Of a DNA stretch of 64,000 nt, positions 33,187-42,840 are shown piece after piece. The DNA lies in the NCBI RefSeq assembly GCF_014229245.1, contig NZ_JAARZJ010000008.1, positions 1 to 64,000 on the forward strand, written 5' to 3'. The stretch comes from Listeria farberi (lineage in GTDB: Bacteria; Bacillota; Bacilli; Lactobacillales; Listeriaceae). Both the position numbers and the translations under genes were made by a program. The stretch's first letter is position 1; each line of letters begins with the position of its first letter. The notes below the pieces were generated by a model, which saw only the letters and a program-made list of their open reading frames with translations, ran no database searches and had not been told where the DNA came from.

Positions 33187-34764
33187 TCATCCATGCACAC
33201 TAGCAAACTCCGCATCGCGCAACTCAACGCGACGAATTTTACCAGAATCAGTTTTCGGTAATGCCTCAACAAACTCAATCCGGCGCGGATACTTATATGG
33301 AGCCGTTTGTTCTTTCGTAAATGTCTGTAATTCATGCACAAGATCTTCCGTGCCCTCGTAACCATCCTTTAAGACGATAAATGCTTTTACGACCGTACCG
33401 CGGATTTCGTCAGGGCTTGCGACAACAGCGACTTCTTTTACGGCTGGGTGATGTGTGAGCGCGTCCTCTACTTCGAACGGTCCAATCGTGTAGCCAGAGC
33501 TAATAATAATATCGTCATTCCGACCTTGGAACCAGTAATAATTGTCTTCATCACGGATAGCCCGGTCACCAGAAACAAAATAATCACCGCGAATCGCTTT
33601 TTGCAAACGTTCTGGTTCCTTATAGTACTCTTTGAAAAGTGCTGGGAAGTCTCTGCGCATTGCGATGTCCCCAATTTCACCGACACCTACCGGATTTCCT
33701 TCAGCGTCAATAATTGCCATGTATTCTGGCATAATCGGTTTACCCATCGAACCTGGACGGATTGGCGTATCAACCAGTGTCCCAATTAACAGCGTACTTT
33801 CCGTTTGGCCGTAGCCGTCGCGAACTTTAATATCAAAATTATCTTGGAAAACTTGAATAACTTCGCGGTTTAAAGGTTCTCCTGCTGATACGGCGCTACG
33901 AAGAGAACTTAAATCATGTTCGCGTAAATTATTTACTTTAGCCATTAAACGATATTCTGTTGGTGTACAGCATAGCACATTGATTTTTTCTTCTTCCAGT
34001 AAATGAAGTTGTTTTTCAGGAATAAAGCGACCGTTGTAAATGAAGCCAGTCGCGCCTTTTCCAAGTACAGAAAGGAATGGAGACCAAACCCATTTTTGCC
34101 AACCAGGACCGGCTGTGGCCCAAACGATATCGTCTTCGTGAATATCGAGCCAATGATCAGCGGCGATACGGATATGCGCGTAACCCCAACCGTGAATATG
34201 TACAACACCTTTAGGATTACCAGTAGTTCCACTAGTAAATGCAAGCAGGCAAGCGTCATCGCGAGAGGTTTCTACGCGTTCAAATTCAGTCGATGCAGCT
34301 TCCATTAGTGTTTCGTAGTGATCCCAGCCGGATAATTTTTCGCCAACAATAATTTTTTTCGACACAGAAGGAATATTTTCGATTTTATCAAATTCAGCGG
34401 TCATTCCATTGTAAGAAACGATTGCTTTTACGTTAGCGTGGCGGATGCGGTATTCTAAGTCATGTGCTTTAAGAAGTTCAGATGCCGGGATAATAATGGC
34501 ACCAGCTTTCCATAAGCCCATATAAATGGCGTAAGTTTCGAGTAATCTAGGAGTCATAACGATAACATGATCGCCTTTTTTAATGCCGGCCTCTTTTACA
34601 ATATTGGCAAATTTGCTCGCTTGTTCAAGCAAATGGCGGTAACTCCAAGTTTTTGTTTCATCCTGCTCATTTTTCCAAATTAAAGCTGTTTTTTCAGAAC
34701 TAAATTTAGCAATCTCGTCAGTAATATTATAAAGTTCTGGAGCGATTAAATTTTCTGAATTCAT
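33187..34764 (-). CDS. AMP-forming acyl-CoA synthetase (acetyl- or medium-chain type)
   Basis: 525 residues of the ANL superfamily. AMP-binding motif LLAFTSGTTGNPKGVVHIHGW (residues about 166-186), GYGQTES near 318, GRNDDIIISSGYTIGPFEVED near 415, and the C-terminal catalytic lysine in PKTDSGKIRR near 510. It activates a carboxylic acid as acyl-AMP, then makes the CoA thioester. Its length is shorter than true Acs (about 650), and it is closer to the MACS/AcsM group. AAAGGAG precedes the ATG. Single-gene unit. Confidence 0.87.
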   Translation of the reverse strand: MNSENLIAPELYNITDEIAKFSSEKTALIWKNEQDETKTWSYRHLLEQASKFANIVKEAGIKKGDHVIVMTPRLLETYAIYMGLWKAGAIIIPASELLKAHDLEYRIRHANVKAIVSYNGMTAEFDKIENIPSVSKKIIVGEKLSGWDHYETLMEAASTEFERVETSRDDACLLAFTSGTTGNPKGVVHIHGWGYAHIRIAADHWLDIHEDDIVWATAGPGWQKWVWSPFLSVLGKGATGFIYNGRFIPEKQLHLLEEEKINVLCCTPTEYRLMAKVNNLREHDLSSLRSAVSAGEPLNREVIQVFQDNFDIKVRDGYGQTESTLLIGTLVDTPIRPGSMGKPIMPEYMAIIDAEGNPVGVGEIGDIAMRRDFPALFKEYYKEPERLQKAIRGDYFVSGDRAIRDEDNYYWFQGRNDDIIISSGYTIGPFEVEDALTHHPAVKEVAVVASPDEIRGTVVKAFIVLKDGYEGTEDLVHELQTFTKEQTAPYKYPRRIEFVEALPKTDSGKIRRVELRDAEFASVHG

Positions 34765-34959
34765 AATGACTCTCCTTTATAAGTAGATTGTATATTTTGA
34801 TAATTTTGTTTTAGTACCTAGTATTAATATATGGTAATATAAATGTTCCGTGAAAGCAACTAAAAGTATTCCTGTGAAAGTTTGAGCAGATTGTTCTTAC
34901 ATCTAATACAAGCTATGATAAAATACCAATGAGTGATTTTTTAGAAATGAGGTGCATAG

Positions 34960-35430
34960 ATGGAACGAGCTTTCTTTATGCAACAGGCGCTTAAAGAAGC
35001 GGAGAAAGCACAAGAAATTGGAGAAGTTCCAATTGGTGCAGTTGTTGTTTTAGATGGAGAAATTATTGGTCGTGCGCATAATTTACGCGAGACTAGTCAA
35101 AATGCCGTGACTCATGCGGAATTACTTGCTATTCAAGATGCGTGTAAACACCAAAATTCTTGGCGGCTCAGTGGCGCAGAACTATATGTTACCTTAGAGC
35201 CGTGTCCAATGTGTAGCGGTGCCATTTTACTCTCGCGAATTGAAAAGGTTTATTACGGAGCTAAAGATCCAAAAGCAGGAACCGCGGGATCGTTAATGAA
35301 TTTGCTGCAAGATGACCGATTTAATCATACATGTGAAGTGGAAGCAGGATTATTGGAAGACGAAAGCAGTGAAATGCTAAAAAGTTTTTTCCAAGAACTG
35401 CGAAAACGGAATAAATTGAATAGGTCTTAA
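34960..35430 (+). CDS. tadA: tRNA-specific adenosine deaminase
   Basis: 156 residues. Zinc and proton-transfer motif THAELLAIQ (His, Glu) and PCPMCSGAILLSRI (two Cys ligands) are those of TadA, which makes inosine at the wobble position of tRNA-Arg(ACG). Start with GAGGTG upstream. In Bacillus the homologue lies directly before the SRP RNA gene; here the cyd operon and others come between. Confidence 0.95.
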   Translation: MERAFFMQQALKEAEKAQEIGEVPIGAVVVLDGEIIGRAHNLRETSQNAVTHAELLAIQDACKHQNSWRLSGAELYVTLEPCPMCSGAILLSRIEKVYYGAKDPKAGTAGSLMNLLQDDRFNHTCEVEAGLLEDESSEMLKSFFQELRKRNKLNRS

Positions 35431-35813
35431 TGCTCATTGTGAGAAATTATACTTTTATATCCTTCATTGTGAAATAAAAAGCAATAAGTCTTATCAACAT
35501 TTACAGCCACTTAATAATTGCGAAACTTATCACAATCTCGCAAAAACAAAATAACATCGAAAGTACTAAATAATTTTACCTTAAAATAGGATAAAATATA
35601 CTCCAGATAGAACTCATTATAAAGTAAAAATCTTTCTTAACTAGTCCCTAAACCTGTGGAAAATAAGGATTACATATTATTTTATTATGCTTTGTGAATT
35701 ACAGAGCAACTGGACGCTTCACTTTGGGCGGTTTTTCACAAGGTTATTAAGAAGGAAGCAAAAAAAGCAAGGGACTAAACAGCAATTTTAAGCATAAAAA
35801 GGAGGAGAAAAGG
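35431..35813 (+). other. Regulatory gap before cydA with promoter
   Basis: 383 bp of AT-rich DNA. It holds a Rex-like operator at 35518-35535 and further TTGTGA half-sites at 35438 and 35466. A sigma-A-like promoter, TTTACC (35575-35580), 16 bp, TATACT (35597-35602), would give a leader of about 205 nt. AGTCCC near 35643 and GGGACT near 35773 could pair over distance. No ORF was found. Confidence 0.5.
35518..35535 (+). promoter_or_regulatory. Candidate Rex (NADH/NAD) operator
   Basis: TTGCGAAACTTATCACAA matches the Rex pattern TTGTGAA-N4-TTCACAA at all but two arm positions. It lies about 40 bp upstream of the -35 of the cyd promoter. Rex control of cydABCD is established in Bacillus. Confidence 0.65.
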
Positions 35814-37220
35814 GTGGATAAACTATTTTTAGCCCGTTTTCAATTCGCATCAACAACGATTTTCCATTTTTTATTTGTACCACTTTCAATTGGACTTGTA
35901 TTTATGGTTGCTCTTATGGAAACGTTGTATGTCGTGAAGGGGAAAGAAATTTACAAAAAAATGTCGAAGTTTTGGGGTCACATATTCCTTATTAACTTCG
36001 CGGTCGGTGTCGTAACCGGTATTATTCAAGAATTCCAGTTTGGGATGAACTGGTCGGATTACTCTAGATTTGTAGGGGACGTATTCGGAGCACCACTTGC
36101 AATCGAAGCGTTACTTGCATTCTTTATGGAATCTACGTTTATCGGACTTTGGATTTTTGGTTGGGACAAACTTGGCAAAAAGCTTCATTTAGCTTGTATT
36201 TGGCTTGTTTCAATCGGAACTATTATGTCTAGTTTTTGGATTTTAGCAGCGAACTCATTTATGCAACATCCGGTTGGTTTTGAATTTAAGAATGGCCGCG
36301 CAGAAATGAATGACTTCTTGCAACTCATTACTAATGGACAACTACTTGTGGAATTCCCGCACGTTATATTCGGGGCATTTGCCACTGGGGCCTTTTTCAT
36401 TGCCGGTGTCAGTGCGTATAAGATGCTCAAAAAACAAGATGTCGCCTTCTTTAAACGATCATTCCAGATTGCTATGGTCATGGCGGTAATTGGTGGCTTT
36501 GGTGTGGCTTTCAGTGGTCACTCGCAAGCGCAATACTTGGTTAAAACGCAACCAATGAAAATGGCAGCAACGGAAGGGGTTTGGGAAGATACCGCAGACC
36601 CAGCCCCATGGACGATGATTGCCAAAATTAATCCAGAAGAGAAGAAAAATGAATGGGAAGTAAATGTCCCATATGCGCTAAGTTTCTTATCTTACGGAAC
36701 ATTAACTGGTAGCGTGGAAGGTATGAACACGCTGCAAAAACAATATGAAGAAAAATATGGCGAAGGTGATTATATCCCACCAGTTAAAACAGCTTTTTGG
36801 AGCTTCCGTATCATGGTTGGCGCTGGTATGTTAATGATTTTATTCGCGCTAATTGGTATTGTCCTTGCTTGGAAGAAAAAACTTGTTAATGCAAAATGGT
36901 ATTTACGTTTCATGATTCCAATGATTGGCTTCCCGTTCCTAGCGAACTCCATGGGTTGGATTATGACAGAGATAGGGCGACAACCTTGGGTAGTTTTCGG
37001 TTACATGAAAACCGCTGATGCTGTATCGCCTAACGTTTCATCAGGACAAATTTTGTTCTCGATAATTGCGTTCTCAACAATTTATACGATTTTAGCGATT
37101 CTATTGGTTTACTTATTTATACGTGAAATTAAAAAAGGACCAGACGGACACAAACCAGAAAAAGCAGAGATTTCCGTAGATCCGTTTGATAAGGGGGATG
37201 AAAGCTTTGTCACTAAATGA
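35814..37220 (+). CDS. cydA: Cytochrome bd quinol oxidase subunit I
   Basis: 468 residues starting at a GTG with GGAGGAG upstream. FQFASTTIFHFLFVPLSIG holds the haem-ligand His of helix 1; EFQFGMNWSDYSRFVGDVFG and EIGRQPWVVFG are signature segments. The Q-loop region is short, as in Firmicute enzymes. With CydB it reduces oxygen to water with electrons from menaquinol at low oxygen tension. First gene of a tightly packed cydABCD operon. Confidence 0.97.
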   Translation: MDKLFLARFQFASTTIFHFLFVPLSIGLVFMVALMETLYVVKGKEIYKKMSKFWGHIFLINFAVGVVTGIIQEFQFGMNWSDYSRFVGDVFGAPLAIEALLAFFMESTFIGLWIFGWDKLGKKLHLACIWLVSIGTIMSSFWILAANSFMQHPVGFEFKNGRAEMNDFLQLITNGQLLVEFPHVIFGAFATGAFFIAGVSAYKMLKKQDVAFFKRSFQIAMVMAVIGGFGVAFSGHSQAQYLVKTQPMKMAATEGVWEDTADPAPWTMIAKINPEEKKNEWEVNVPYALSFLSYGTLTGSVEGMNTLQKQYEEKYGEGDYIPPVKTAFWSFRIMVGAGMLMILFALIGIVLAWKKKLVNAKWYLRFMIPMIGFPFLANSMGWIMTEIGRQPWVVFGYMKTADAVSPNVSSGQILFSIIAFSTIYTILAILLVYLFIREIKKGPDGHKPEKAEISVDPFDKGDESFVTK

Positions 37221-38220
37221 GTTATGGTTTCTATTAATCGCCATCTTATTCATTGGATTCTTCTTCCTTGAAGGTTTTGACTTTGGTGTTGGGATGTCTA
37301 CACGATTTATGGCTAGAAATGCACTGGAACGCCGCGTGCTCGTCAATACGATTGGACCGTTCTGGGATGCAAATGAAGTTTGGTTACTAACTGCGGGGGG
37401 CGCGATTTTCGCCGCTTTCCCTAACTGGTATGCAACCATGTTTAGTGGTTATTATATTCCACTGGTATTCTTATTACTTGCTTTAATTGGTCGTGGAGTT
37501 TCTTTTGAGTTCCGTGGTCAAAAAGATTCACCACTTTGGATTAAGACATGGGATTGGGTTATTTTCTTCGGTAGTATTTTACCGCCATTCTTATTTGGTG
37601 TATTATTTGCTAGTTTGATTCAAGGTATGCCGATTAATAGTGATATGGATATGTATGCTGGATTCTTTGATTATATTACAGTGTTCTCCGTTTGGGGCGG
37701 CGTAACAATCACGCTGATGTGTCTACTTCACGGATTACTATTTATTACTTTGCGTACAGAAGAAGATATTCAAGACCGTGCTCGTCGCATGGCGAAACGT
37801 GTTTGGTTTATTACTGTGCCAGCTTTAGTAATTTTCGTTGTACTTGCTTACTTCAATACAGATATGTTCCAAGTTAGACCTGTACTTGTACCACTGATGA
37901 TTGGAATTGTAGTCGTTATGTATGTACTATCTGCCTTGTTCATCTGGAAAGACCGTGATATTTTAGCATTTACATTCGGCGGACTTGGAATTGTTTTCAC
38001 GATTGCGACGATTTTCGTGTCACTATTCCCACGTGTAATGATCAGTTCTATCAACAGTGCGTTTGATTTAACTATAGAAAATGCAGCTTCCGGACAATAT
38101 TCGCTTAGTGTGATGACGATAGTTGCCGTTACGCTATTGCCGTTTGTTCTTGGTTACCAAATTTGGAGCTACTATGTTTTCCGTAAGCGCGTTTCTAGTA
38201 AGGAGAAAATGACGTATTAA
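37207..38220 (+). CDS. cydB: Cytochrome bd quinol oxidase subunit II
   Basis: 337 residues from a TTG at 37207, which has AAGGGGG 9 nt upstream. An ATG at 37198 abuts that site and is less likely. MSLNELWFLLIAILFIGFFFLEGFDFGVG is the usual CydB start; FWDANEVWLLTAGGAIFAAFPNWYA is conserved. About eight membrane helices. It overlaps the cydA end by 14 bp, and its stop overlaps the next start (TAATG). Confidence 0.95.
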   Translation: MSLNELWFLLIAILFIGFFFLEGFDFGVGMSTRFMARNALERRVLVNTIGPFWDANEVWLLTAGGAIFAAFPNWYATMFSGYYIPLVFLLLALIGRGVSFEFRGQKDSPLWIKTWDWVIFFGSILPPFLFGVLFASLIQGMPINSDMDMYAGFFDYITVFSVWGGVTITLMCLLHGLLFITLRTEEDIQDRARRMAKRVWFITVPALVIFVVLAYFNTDMFQVRPVLVPLMIGIVVVMYVLSALFIWKDRDILAFTFGGLGIVFTIATIFVSLFPRVMISSINSAFDLTIENAASGQYSLSVMTIVAVTLLPFVLGYQIWSYYVFRKRVSSKEKMTY

Positions 38221-39944
38221 TGGGAAAAGATTTAAGGAACTACAAAGGAATTAAAAAAATAATGGCGATTCTCGCAGTTTTCACGCTTGTTCAAGGTGCT
38301 GCGATTATCGTGATGGCGATAACTTTAGCTTGTGCGATTACTGACTTATTTCACGAGCATCCATTTCAATCAGTCACATTGCAAATAGGTCTCTTCGCGG
38401 GGGCCTATTTCTTGCGTCACTTTTTGAATGTATGGAAAAAACAAATCGTTTATCGTTATGCCGCTAACTTAGCAAAAACCATGCGGGAAGAGTTGCTTGA
38501 TAGTTTGTTCGCGCTTGGACCGCGTTTTGCTCGTGCGGAAGGGACTGGGAAAGTTGTGACAATGGTTATGGAAGGTGTAGCAGACTTCCGGAATTATTTA
38601 GAACTGTTTCTACCTAAAATGATGAATATGGCTATTATTCCAGCAATGATTTGGGTTTATATTGCCTTTCAGGACTGGACTTCCGCTTTTATTTTAATGA
38701 TTACTTTACCAATTTTAATTGTATTTATGATTATTTTAGGATTAGCCGCGAAAAAACAAGCAGATTCCCAGTTTGAAACATATCGCGTGCTTTCGAATCA
38801 CTTTGTGGATTCATTAAAAGGTCTTGAAACATTGAAGTACTTAGGATTAAGCCATGATCATGAAGGAAAAATCGCTTCGGTTAGTTCACGCTACCGAAAA
38901 GCTACAATGAAAACATTACGTGTGGCATTCATGTCATCTTTCGCGTTAGATTTCTTTACCATGCTTTCAATTGCGCTTGTTGCGTTATTCTTAGGTCTTG
39001 GCCTCATTGATGGCAATATGAACTTGCCAATTGCGCTCAGTGTCTTAATTCTTGCGCCAGAATACTTTTTGCCAGTTCGGGAAGTTGGCTCGGATTACCA
39101 CGCCACACTTGACGGGCAGGAAGCGGGTCGAGTTATACAAGGGATTATTGACCAAGCTAAAGCGGATAAGCCAGAAACGGACGCTTTACCGCTAACACCA
39201 TTTGCTGAAAACACCGAGTTCTCCTTTGAAAAAATCACTGTAAAGCACGGCGCGGATGATGCTGAATCGCTACATGAAGCAAGTTTTACAGTGAAAGGTT
39301 TTGAAAAAATTGGGATTATCGGTGCGACGGGCGCTGGTAAATCGACGTTGATCGATGTTTTAAGTGGCTTTTTGACGCCAACTTCTGGAGATTTTCGCTG
39401 GAATGGAAAAACTGGTGCGGCGCTTGCTTCGACTGATTGGCAAACCCAAGTCACTTACATTCCGCAACATCCATACCTTTTTCATGATACAATCGCTGGA
39501 AATATTTGCTTTTATCATCCTAATTCTACCGATGAGAAAATGAAAAAAGCGGCAGAATCAGCTGGTTTAAATAAGCTTGTGGCTGGTTTAGAGGCTGGTT
39601 ATGAAACACTTGTTGGAGAGTCCGGGCGGATGCTGAGTGGTGGGCAAGAGCAACGTGTGGCGCTTGCTCGAGCTTTCTTAACGGATCGCCCAGTTGTGTT
39701 AATGGATGAGCCAACAGCGCACTTAGATATTGAAACAGAATACGAATTAAAAAAACCAATGCTAGATTTATTTGAAAATCGATTAGTCTTTTTCGCAACG
39801 CATCGTTTGCACTGGATGCTTGAAATGGACCGAATTATCGTTTTAGATCACGGGGCTGTGGTCGAAACTGGGACGCACGAGGAACTGCTTTCGCGTAAAG
39901 GTTTCTATTACAATTTAGTCAAAGCCCAATTGGAGGAAGTATGA
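38220..39944 (+). CDS. cydC: ABC transporter subunit for cytochrome bd assembly
   Basis: 574 residues: six-helix exporter domain then ATPase with Walker A GATGAGKST, signature LSGGQEQR, Walker B VLMDEPTAHLD and switch His in FFATHRLHW. With the next gene product it forms the CydCD-type complex, which exports reductant (cysteine/glutathione in E. coli) or handles haem for oxidase assembly. The C/D naming follows Bacillus order. ATGA overlap with the next gene. Confidence 0.92.
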   Translation: MGKDLRNYKGIKKIMAILAVFTLVQGAAIIVMAITLACAITDLFHEHPFQSVTLQIGLFAGAYFLRHFLNVWKKQIVYRYAANLAKTMREELLDSLFALGPRFARAEGTGKVVTMVMEGVADFRNYLELFLPKMMNMAIIPAMIWVYIAFQDWTSAFILMITLPILIVFMIILGLAAKKQADSQFETYRVLSNHFVDSLKGLETLKYLGLSHDHEGKIASVSSRYRKATMKTLRVAFMSSFALDFFTMLSIALVALFLGLGLIDGNMNLPIALSVLILAPEYFLPVREVGSDYHATLDGQEAGRVIQGIIDQAKADKPETDALPLTPFAENTEFSFEKITVKHGADDAESLHEASFTVKGFEKIGIIGATGAGKSTLIDVLSGFLTPTSGDFRWNGKTGAALASTDWQTQVTYIPQHPYLFHDTIAGNICFYHPNSTDEKMKKAAESAGLNKLVAGLEAGYETLVGESGRMLSGGQEQRVALARAFLTDRPVVLMDEPTAHLDIETEYELKKPMLDLFENRLVFFATHRLHWMLEMDRIIVLDHGAVVETGTHEELLSRKGFYYNLVKAQLEEV

Positions 39945-41683
39945 TGCGGAAAAGTAGCTGGATTATCCCATATATCAAAGAAAACCGCGGCTTGTTTTTA
40001 CTTGTCATCTTCCTTGGAACATTAACTTTTGCATCAGCTGGGGCACTCATGTTCACATCCGGTCATTTGATTTCAAAATCGTCCTTAATGCCGGAATCGA
40101 TCATGGCTGTTTACATTTCCACTGTTGGTGTTCGTGCATTTGGTATTATGCGCTCCGTTTCACGCTATGTGGAACGACTTTCGAGCCATTCGCTTGTCCT
40201 TAAAATTCTGGAAAAGATGCGCGTTCGATTGTATCGTTTACTTGAGCCGCAAGCGTTACTACTAAAATCGCGCTATAAAACTGGTGACATTCTTGGCCTT
40301 TTAGCTGGTGACATTGAGCATTTGCAAAATTTCTATTTAACTACGATGCTACCAGCAATAGTTAGTCTTGTGCTTTACGCTGGAGTGGTTATCGCGCTTG
40401 GAGCATTTTCAATCCCATTTGCTGCGCTCTTTATACTCTTGATTGGACTTCTTGTACTTGTTTTACCATGGGTATCGCTTCTGTATGCTCGCGGTAAGAA
40501 CGCTTATTTAAAACAAGGGCGCAATAGTTTGTATCAAAAATTCACCGATGCTATTTTTGGTATTAGTGATTGGAAATTCAGCGGACGTGAAAAAACATTT
40601 ATTTCTAACTATGAAAAAGACGAGGCAGACATGCTTCGAACTGAAAACAAACAATTTCATTTTGTTAATTGGCGTGATTTTTTTAGTCAACTTGTCGTTG
40701 GTTTTATGGTTATCGTGATGGTTTACTGGAGTACAGCAGAGTCGCGGGACGGTGCTTTTTCTGGCACGATGATTGCTGCGTTCGTTTTAGCAATCATGGC
40801 GCTGGCAGAAGCCTTTGTACCAGTTTCAAGTGCTATCAGTGACAAATCATTGTACCAAGACTCGCTTGCTCGTTTAGATAAAATAGAAGATCCGACGCTA
40901 CCGACTTTTGAAGAAGAAACAAAAGAAATGGAGCGAATTAACGCAGAACATGTGGTTTTAAAAGCAGAAAATCTAACTTTTTCTTACGATAAAAAGTCAC
41001 CAAAAATCTTAAACGGTTTTGACTTCACGTTGCAACAAGGTGAAAAAGTGGCGATTATCGGACGAAGTGGAACAGGGAAATCAACTTTTCTTAAATTAGT
41101 TCAAGGAGCGCTACTTCCGACTGCTGGAAAAGTAACTATGAACAGCATTGAGGTGGAAAACTTGCGCCCACAAATCCCTAAATTAACCTCCATGCTAAAT
41201 CAGAAAGCGCACCTTTTCAGTACGACTGTTTTGAATAACATCCGTCTAGGAAATCAAGATGCATCGGATGAAGAAGTATACGAAGCGGCGAAAAAAGTAC
41301 AACTGCACGATTTTATTATGAGTATGCCAGATGGCTACCATACACAAATGAGTGAGATGGGTGAACGTTTTTCAGGTGGTGAGCGTGGCCGTATCGCCTT
41401 AGCTCGTATTTTACTGCAAAATACACCGATTGTTATTTTAGATGAACCAACAGTTGGTTTGGACCCGATTACAGAACGTGATTTACTGGCGACTATCTTT
41501 GAAACGTTAGCAGATAAGTCGCTCATATGGGTAACGCATCATTTAGTTGGTGCCGAAAAAATGGACCGTGTTTTGTTTTTAGAAGAGGGAAAAACGTTAA
41601 TGGAAGGGCCTCATGCTAAATTAATGGCTGAAGAACCTCGATATAAACGACTTTATCAATTAGATCGACCGATTGAACTATAA
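39941..41683 (+). CDS. cydD: ABC transporter subunit for cytochrome bd assembly
   Basis: 580 residues; same layout as its partner. Walker A IGRSGTGKST, signature FSGGERGR, Walker B VILDEPTVGLD, switch region VTHHLVG. Both members of the pair keep the catalytic Glu. Last gene of cydABCD, followed by a very strong terminator. Confidence 0.92.
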   Translation: MMRKSSWIIPYIKENRGLFLLVIFLGTLTFASAGALMFTSGHLISKSSLMPESIMAVYISTVGVRAFGIMRSVSRYVERLSSHSLVLKILEKMRVRLYRLLEPQALLLKSRYKTGDILGLLAGDIEHLQNFYLTTMLPAIVSLVLYAGVVIALGAFSIPFAALFILLIGLLVLVLPWVSLLYARGKNAYLKQGRNSLYQKFTDAIFGISDWKFSGREKTFISNYEKDEADMLRTENKQFHFVNWRDFFSQLVVGFMVIVMVYWSTAESRDGAFSGTMIAAFVLAIMALAEAFVPVSSAISDKSLYQDSLARLDKIEDPTLPTFEEETKEMERINAEHVVLKAENLTFSYDKKSPKILNGFDFTLQQGEKVAIIGRSGTGKSTFLKLVQGALLPTAGKVTMNSIEVENLRPQIPKLTSMLNQKAHLFSTTVLNNIRLGNQDASDEEVYEAAKKVQLHDFIMSMPDGYHTQMSEMGERFSGGERGRIALARILLQNTPIVILDEPTVGLDPITERDLLATIFETLADKSLIWVTHHLVGAEKMDRVLFLEEGKTLMEGPHAKLMAEEPRYKRLYQLDRPIEL

Positions 41684-41688
41684 TTTTT

Positions 41689-41725
41689 AGGCTTGCTAAG
41701 TACGTACTTAGCAAGCCTTTTTTTG
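41689..41725 (+). terminator. Terminator of cydABCD
   Basis: A 15-bp perfect palindrome arm (AGGCTTGCTAAGTAC, 41689-41703, with its complement 41704-41718) and T7. Confidence 0.93.
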
Positions 41726-41766
41726 TATCTATTTTTTAATATTTGTAACAAAATTGTAATTTAAAA

Positions 41767-41795
41767 TTGACTTTCACTCCATTTCTGCTTATGAT
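41767..41795 (+). promoter_or_regulatory. Sigma-A promoter of the LPXTG gene
   Basis: TTGACT (41767-41772), 17 bp, TATGAT (41790-41795), 32 bp before the start codon. Confidence 0.65.
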
Positions 41796-41826
41796 TAAAC
41801 TAAGCAAAATGAAAGGGGAATTTATT

Positions 41827-42798
41827 ATGAAAAAATTCCACGCGTTAGTGTTTACAGCATTAGTGACATGTCTAATCCTCCCATTTTCCTTGACAGCAAA
41901 TGCTGAAACAAATGAAAATGGTAACAACTCAACACCTACTGAAGAAAAAGCAATGGATACTACTAAAAATATAATTACTGAGGAAAAGACAGAACCAGCA
42001 GAACCAACAAAAGACCTAGCAAAAGACCCGGCAAAAAAGCCAACAGTAACATCACCGCAAAAAAGCCAAGTAAAAACAACGATAGATATTACCGATTCAC
42101 AAGAAGTCTACTCCTACGAACAAAACAGCAAGATTGATCTCAAAGACTTTACCCCAACATTAAATGAGTACACGGATACGTTACTAACAAATTATCGCTT
42201 AGCAGCCAACTCTAAACTAAGTACTGCGGAAACGGGCATCCAAGAAGTCACGCTACTTGGAGATAATGAAGACGGCAAAACAACAGCAGTCAAACTCAAT
42301 TACTTAGTCAAAGAAAAAACGGCCCAACTGACTATTACAGATATGAATTTCGATTTAGAAACAAAAATTTTCACAGGTAAAACAAAACCATTTGCTAGAG
42401 TATACATTAGTTCCCCGCCAGATGAAAACTTTGGAGAAGGAACAACCACTGCGGATAAAGATGGCAATTTTTATGCAGAATGGGCGACAACACCAAAACA
42501 AATTACTGCATATGCTTTTGATGAATCAGGTAACTATAGTGAAGAAGTAACCTACCAAGTTCCAGCCAAAAAACAAAATAAAGCAGTCGTAACAGCCCCA
42601 GATAAAGTAAAGAAAATCGAAACAAAAAATGCAGTCAAAAGCGCAACAGCAAAACCTACTGATACTTCAAAAGTTACCAAAGAAGACAAAACAGATTTGC
42701 CCAGCACTGGAGACAAAGGTACAGAATGGATTTTCGTTGTAGCGGGTGTTATAGTTATTCTAGTGGCAGTGTTATTACTTAGGAAACGTAAAAAATAA
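41827..42798 (+). CDS. LPXTG cell-wall-anchored surface protein
   Basis: 323 residues from the ATG at 41827 (AAAGGGG upstream). Signal peptide 1-27 ([21 protein letters not shown], cleavage after ANA), an acidic Thr/Pro-rich linker to about 85 ([19 protein letters not shown]), a beta-rich core about 90-260 with an Ig-like feel ([20 protein letters not shown] resembles bacterial Ig/adhesin modules), then LPSTG (291-295), hydrophobic span and RKRKK tail. It should be joined to peptidoglycan by sortase A. The core has no leucine-rich repeats, so it is not an internalin. The next secreted-protein gene follows after 42 bp. Confidence 0.9.
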   Translation: MKKFHALVFTALVTCLILPFSLTANAETNENGNNSTPTEEKAMDTTKNIITEEKTEPAEPTKDLAKDPAKKPTVTSPQKSQVKTTIDITDSQEVYSYEQNSKIDLKDFTPTLNEYTDTLLTNYRLAANSKLSTAETGIQEVTLLGDNEDGKTTAVKLNYLVKEKTAQLTITDMNFDLETKIFTGKTKPFARVYISSPPDENFGEGTTTADKDGNFYAEWATTPKQITAYAFDESGNYSEEVTYQVPAKKQNKAVVTAPDKVKKIETKNAVKSATAKPTDTSKVTKEDKTDLPSTGDKGTEWIFVVAGVIVILVAVLLLRKRKK

Positions 42799-42840
42799 GC
42801 TAATTGCTATAGGGAATAACTCAAAAATAAGGAGCGAATA

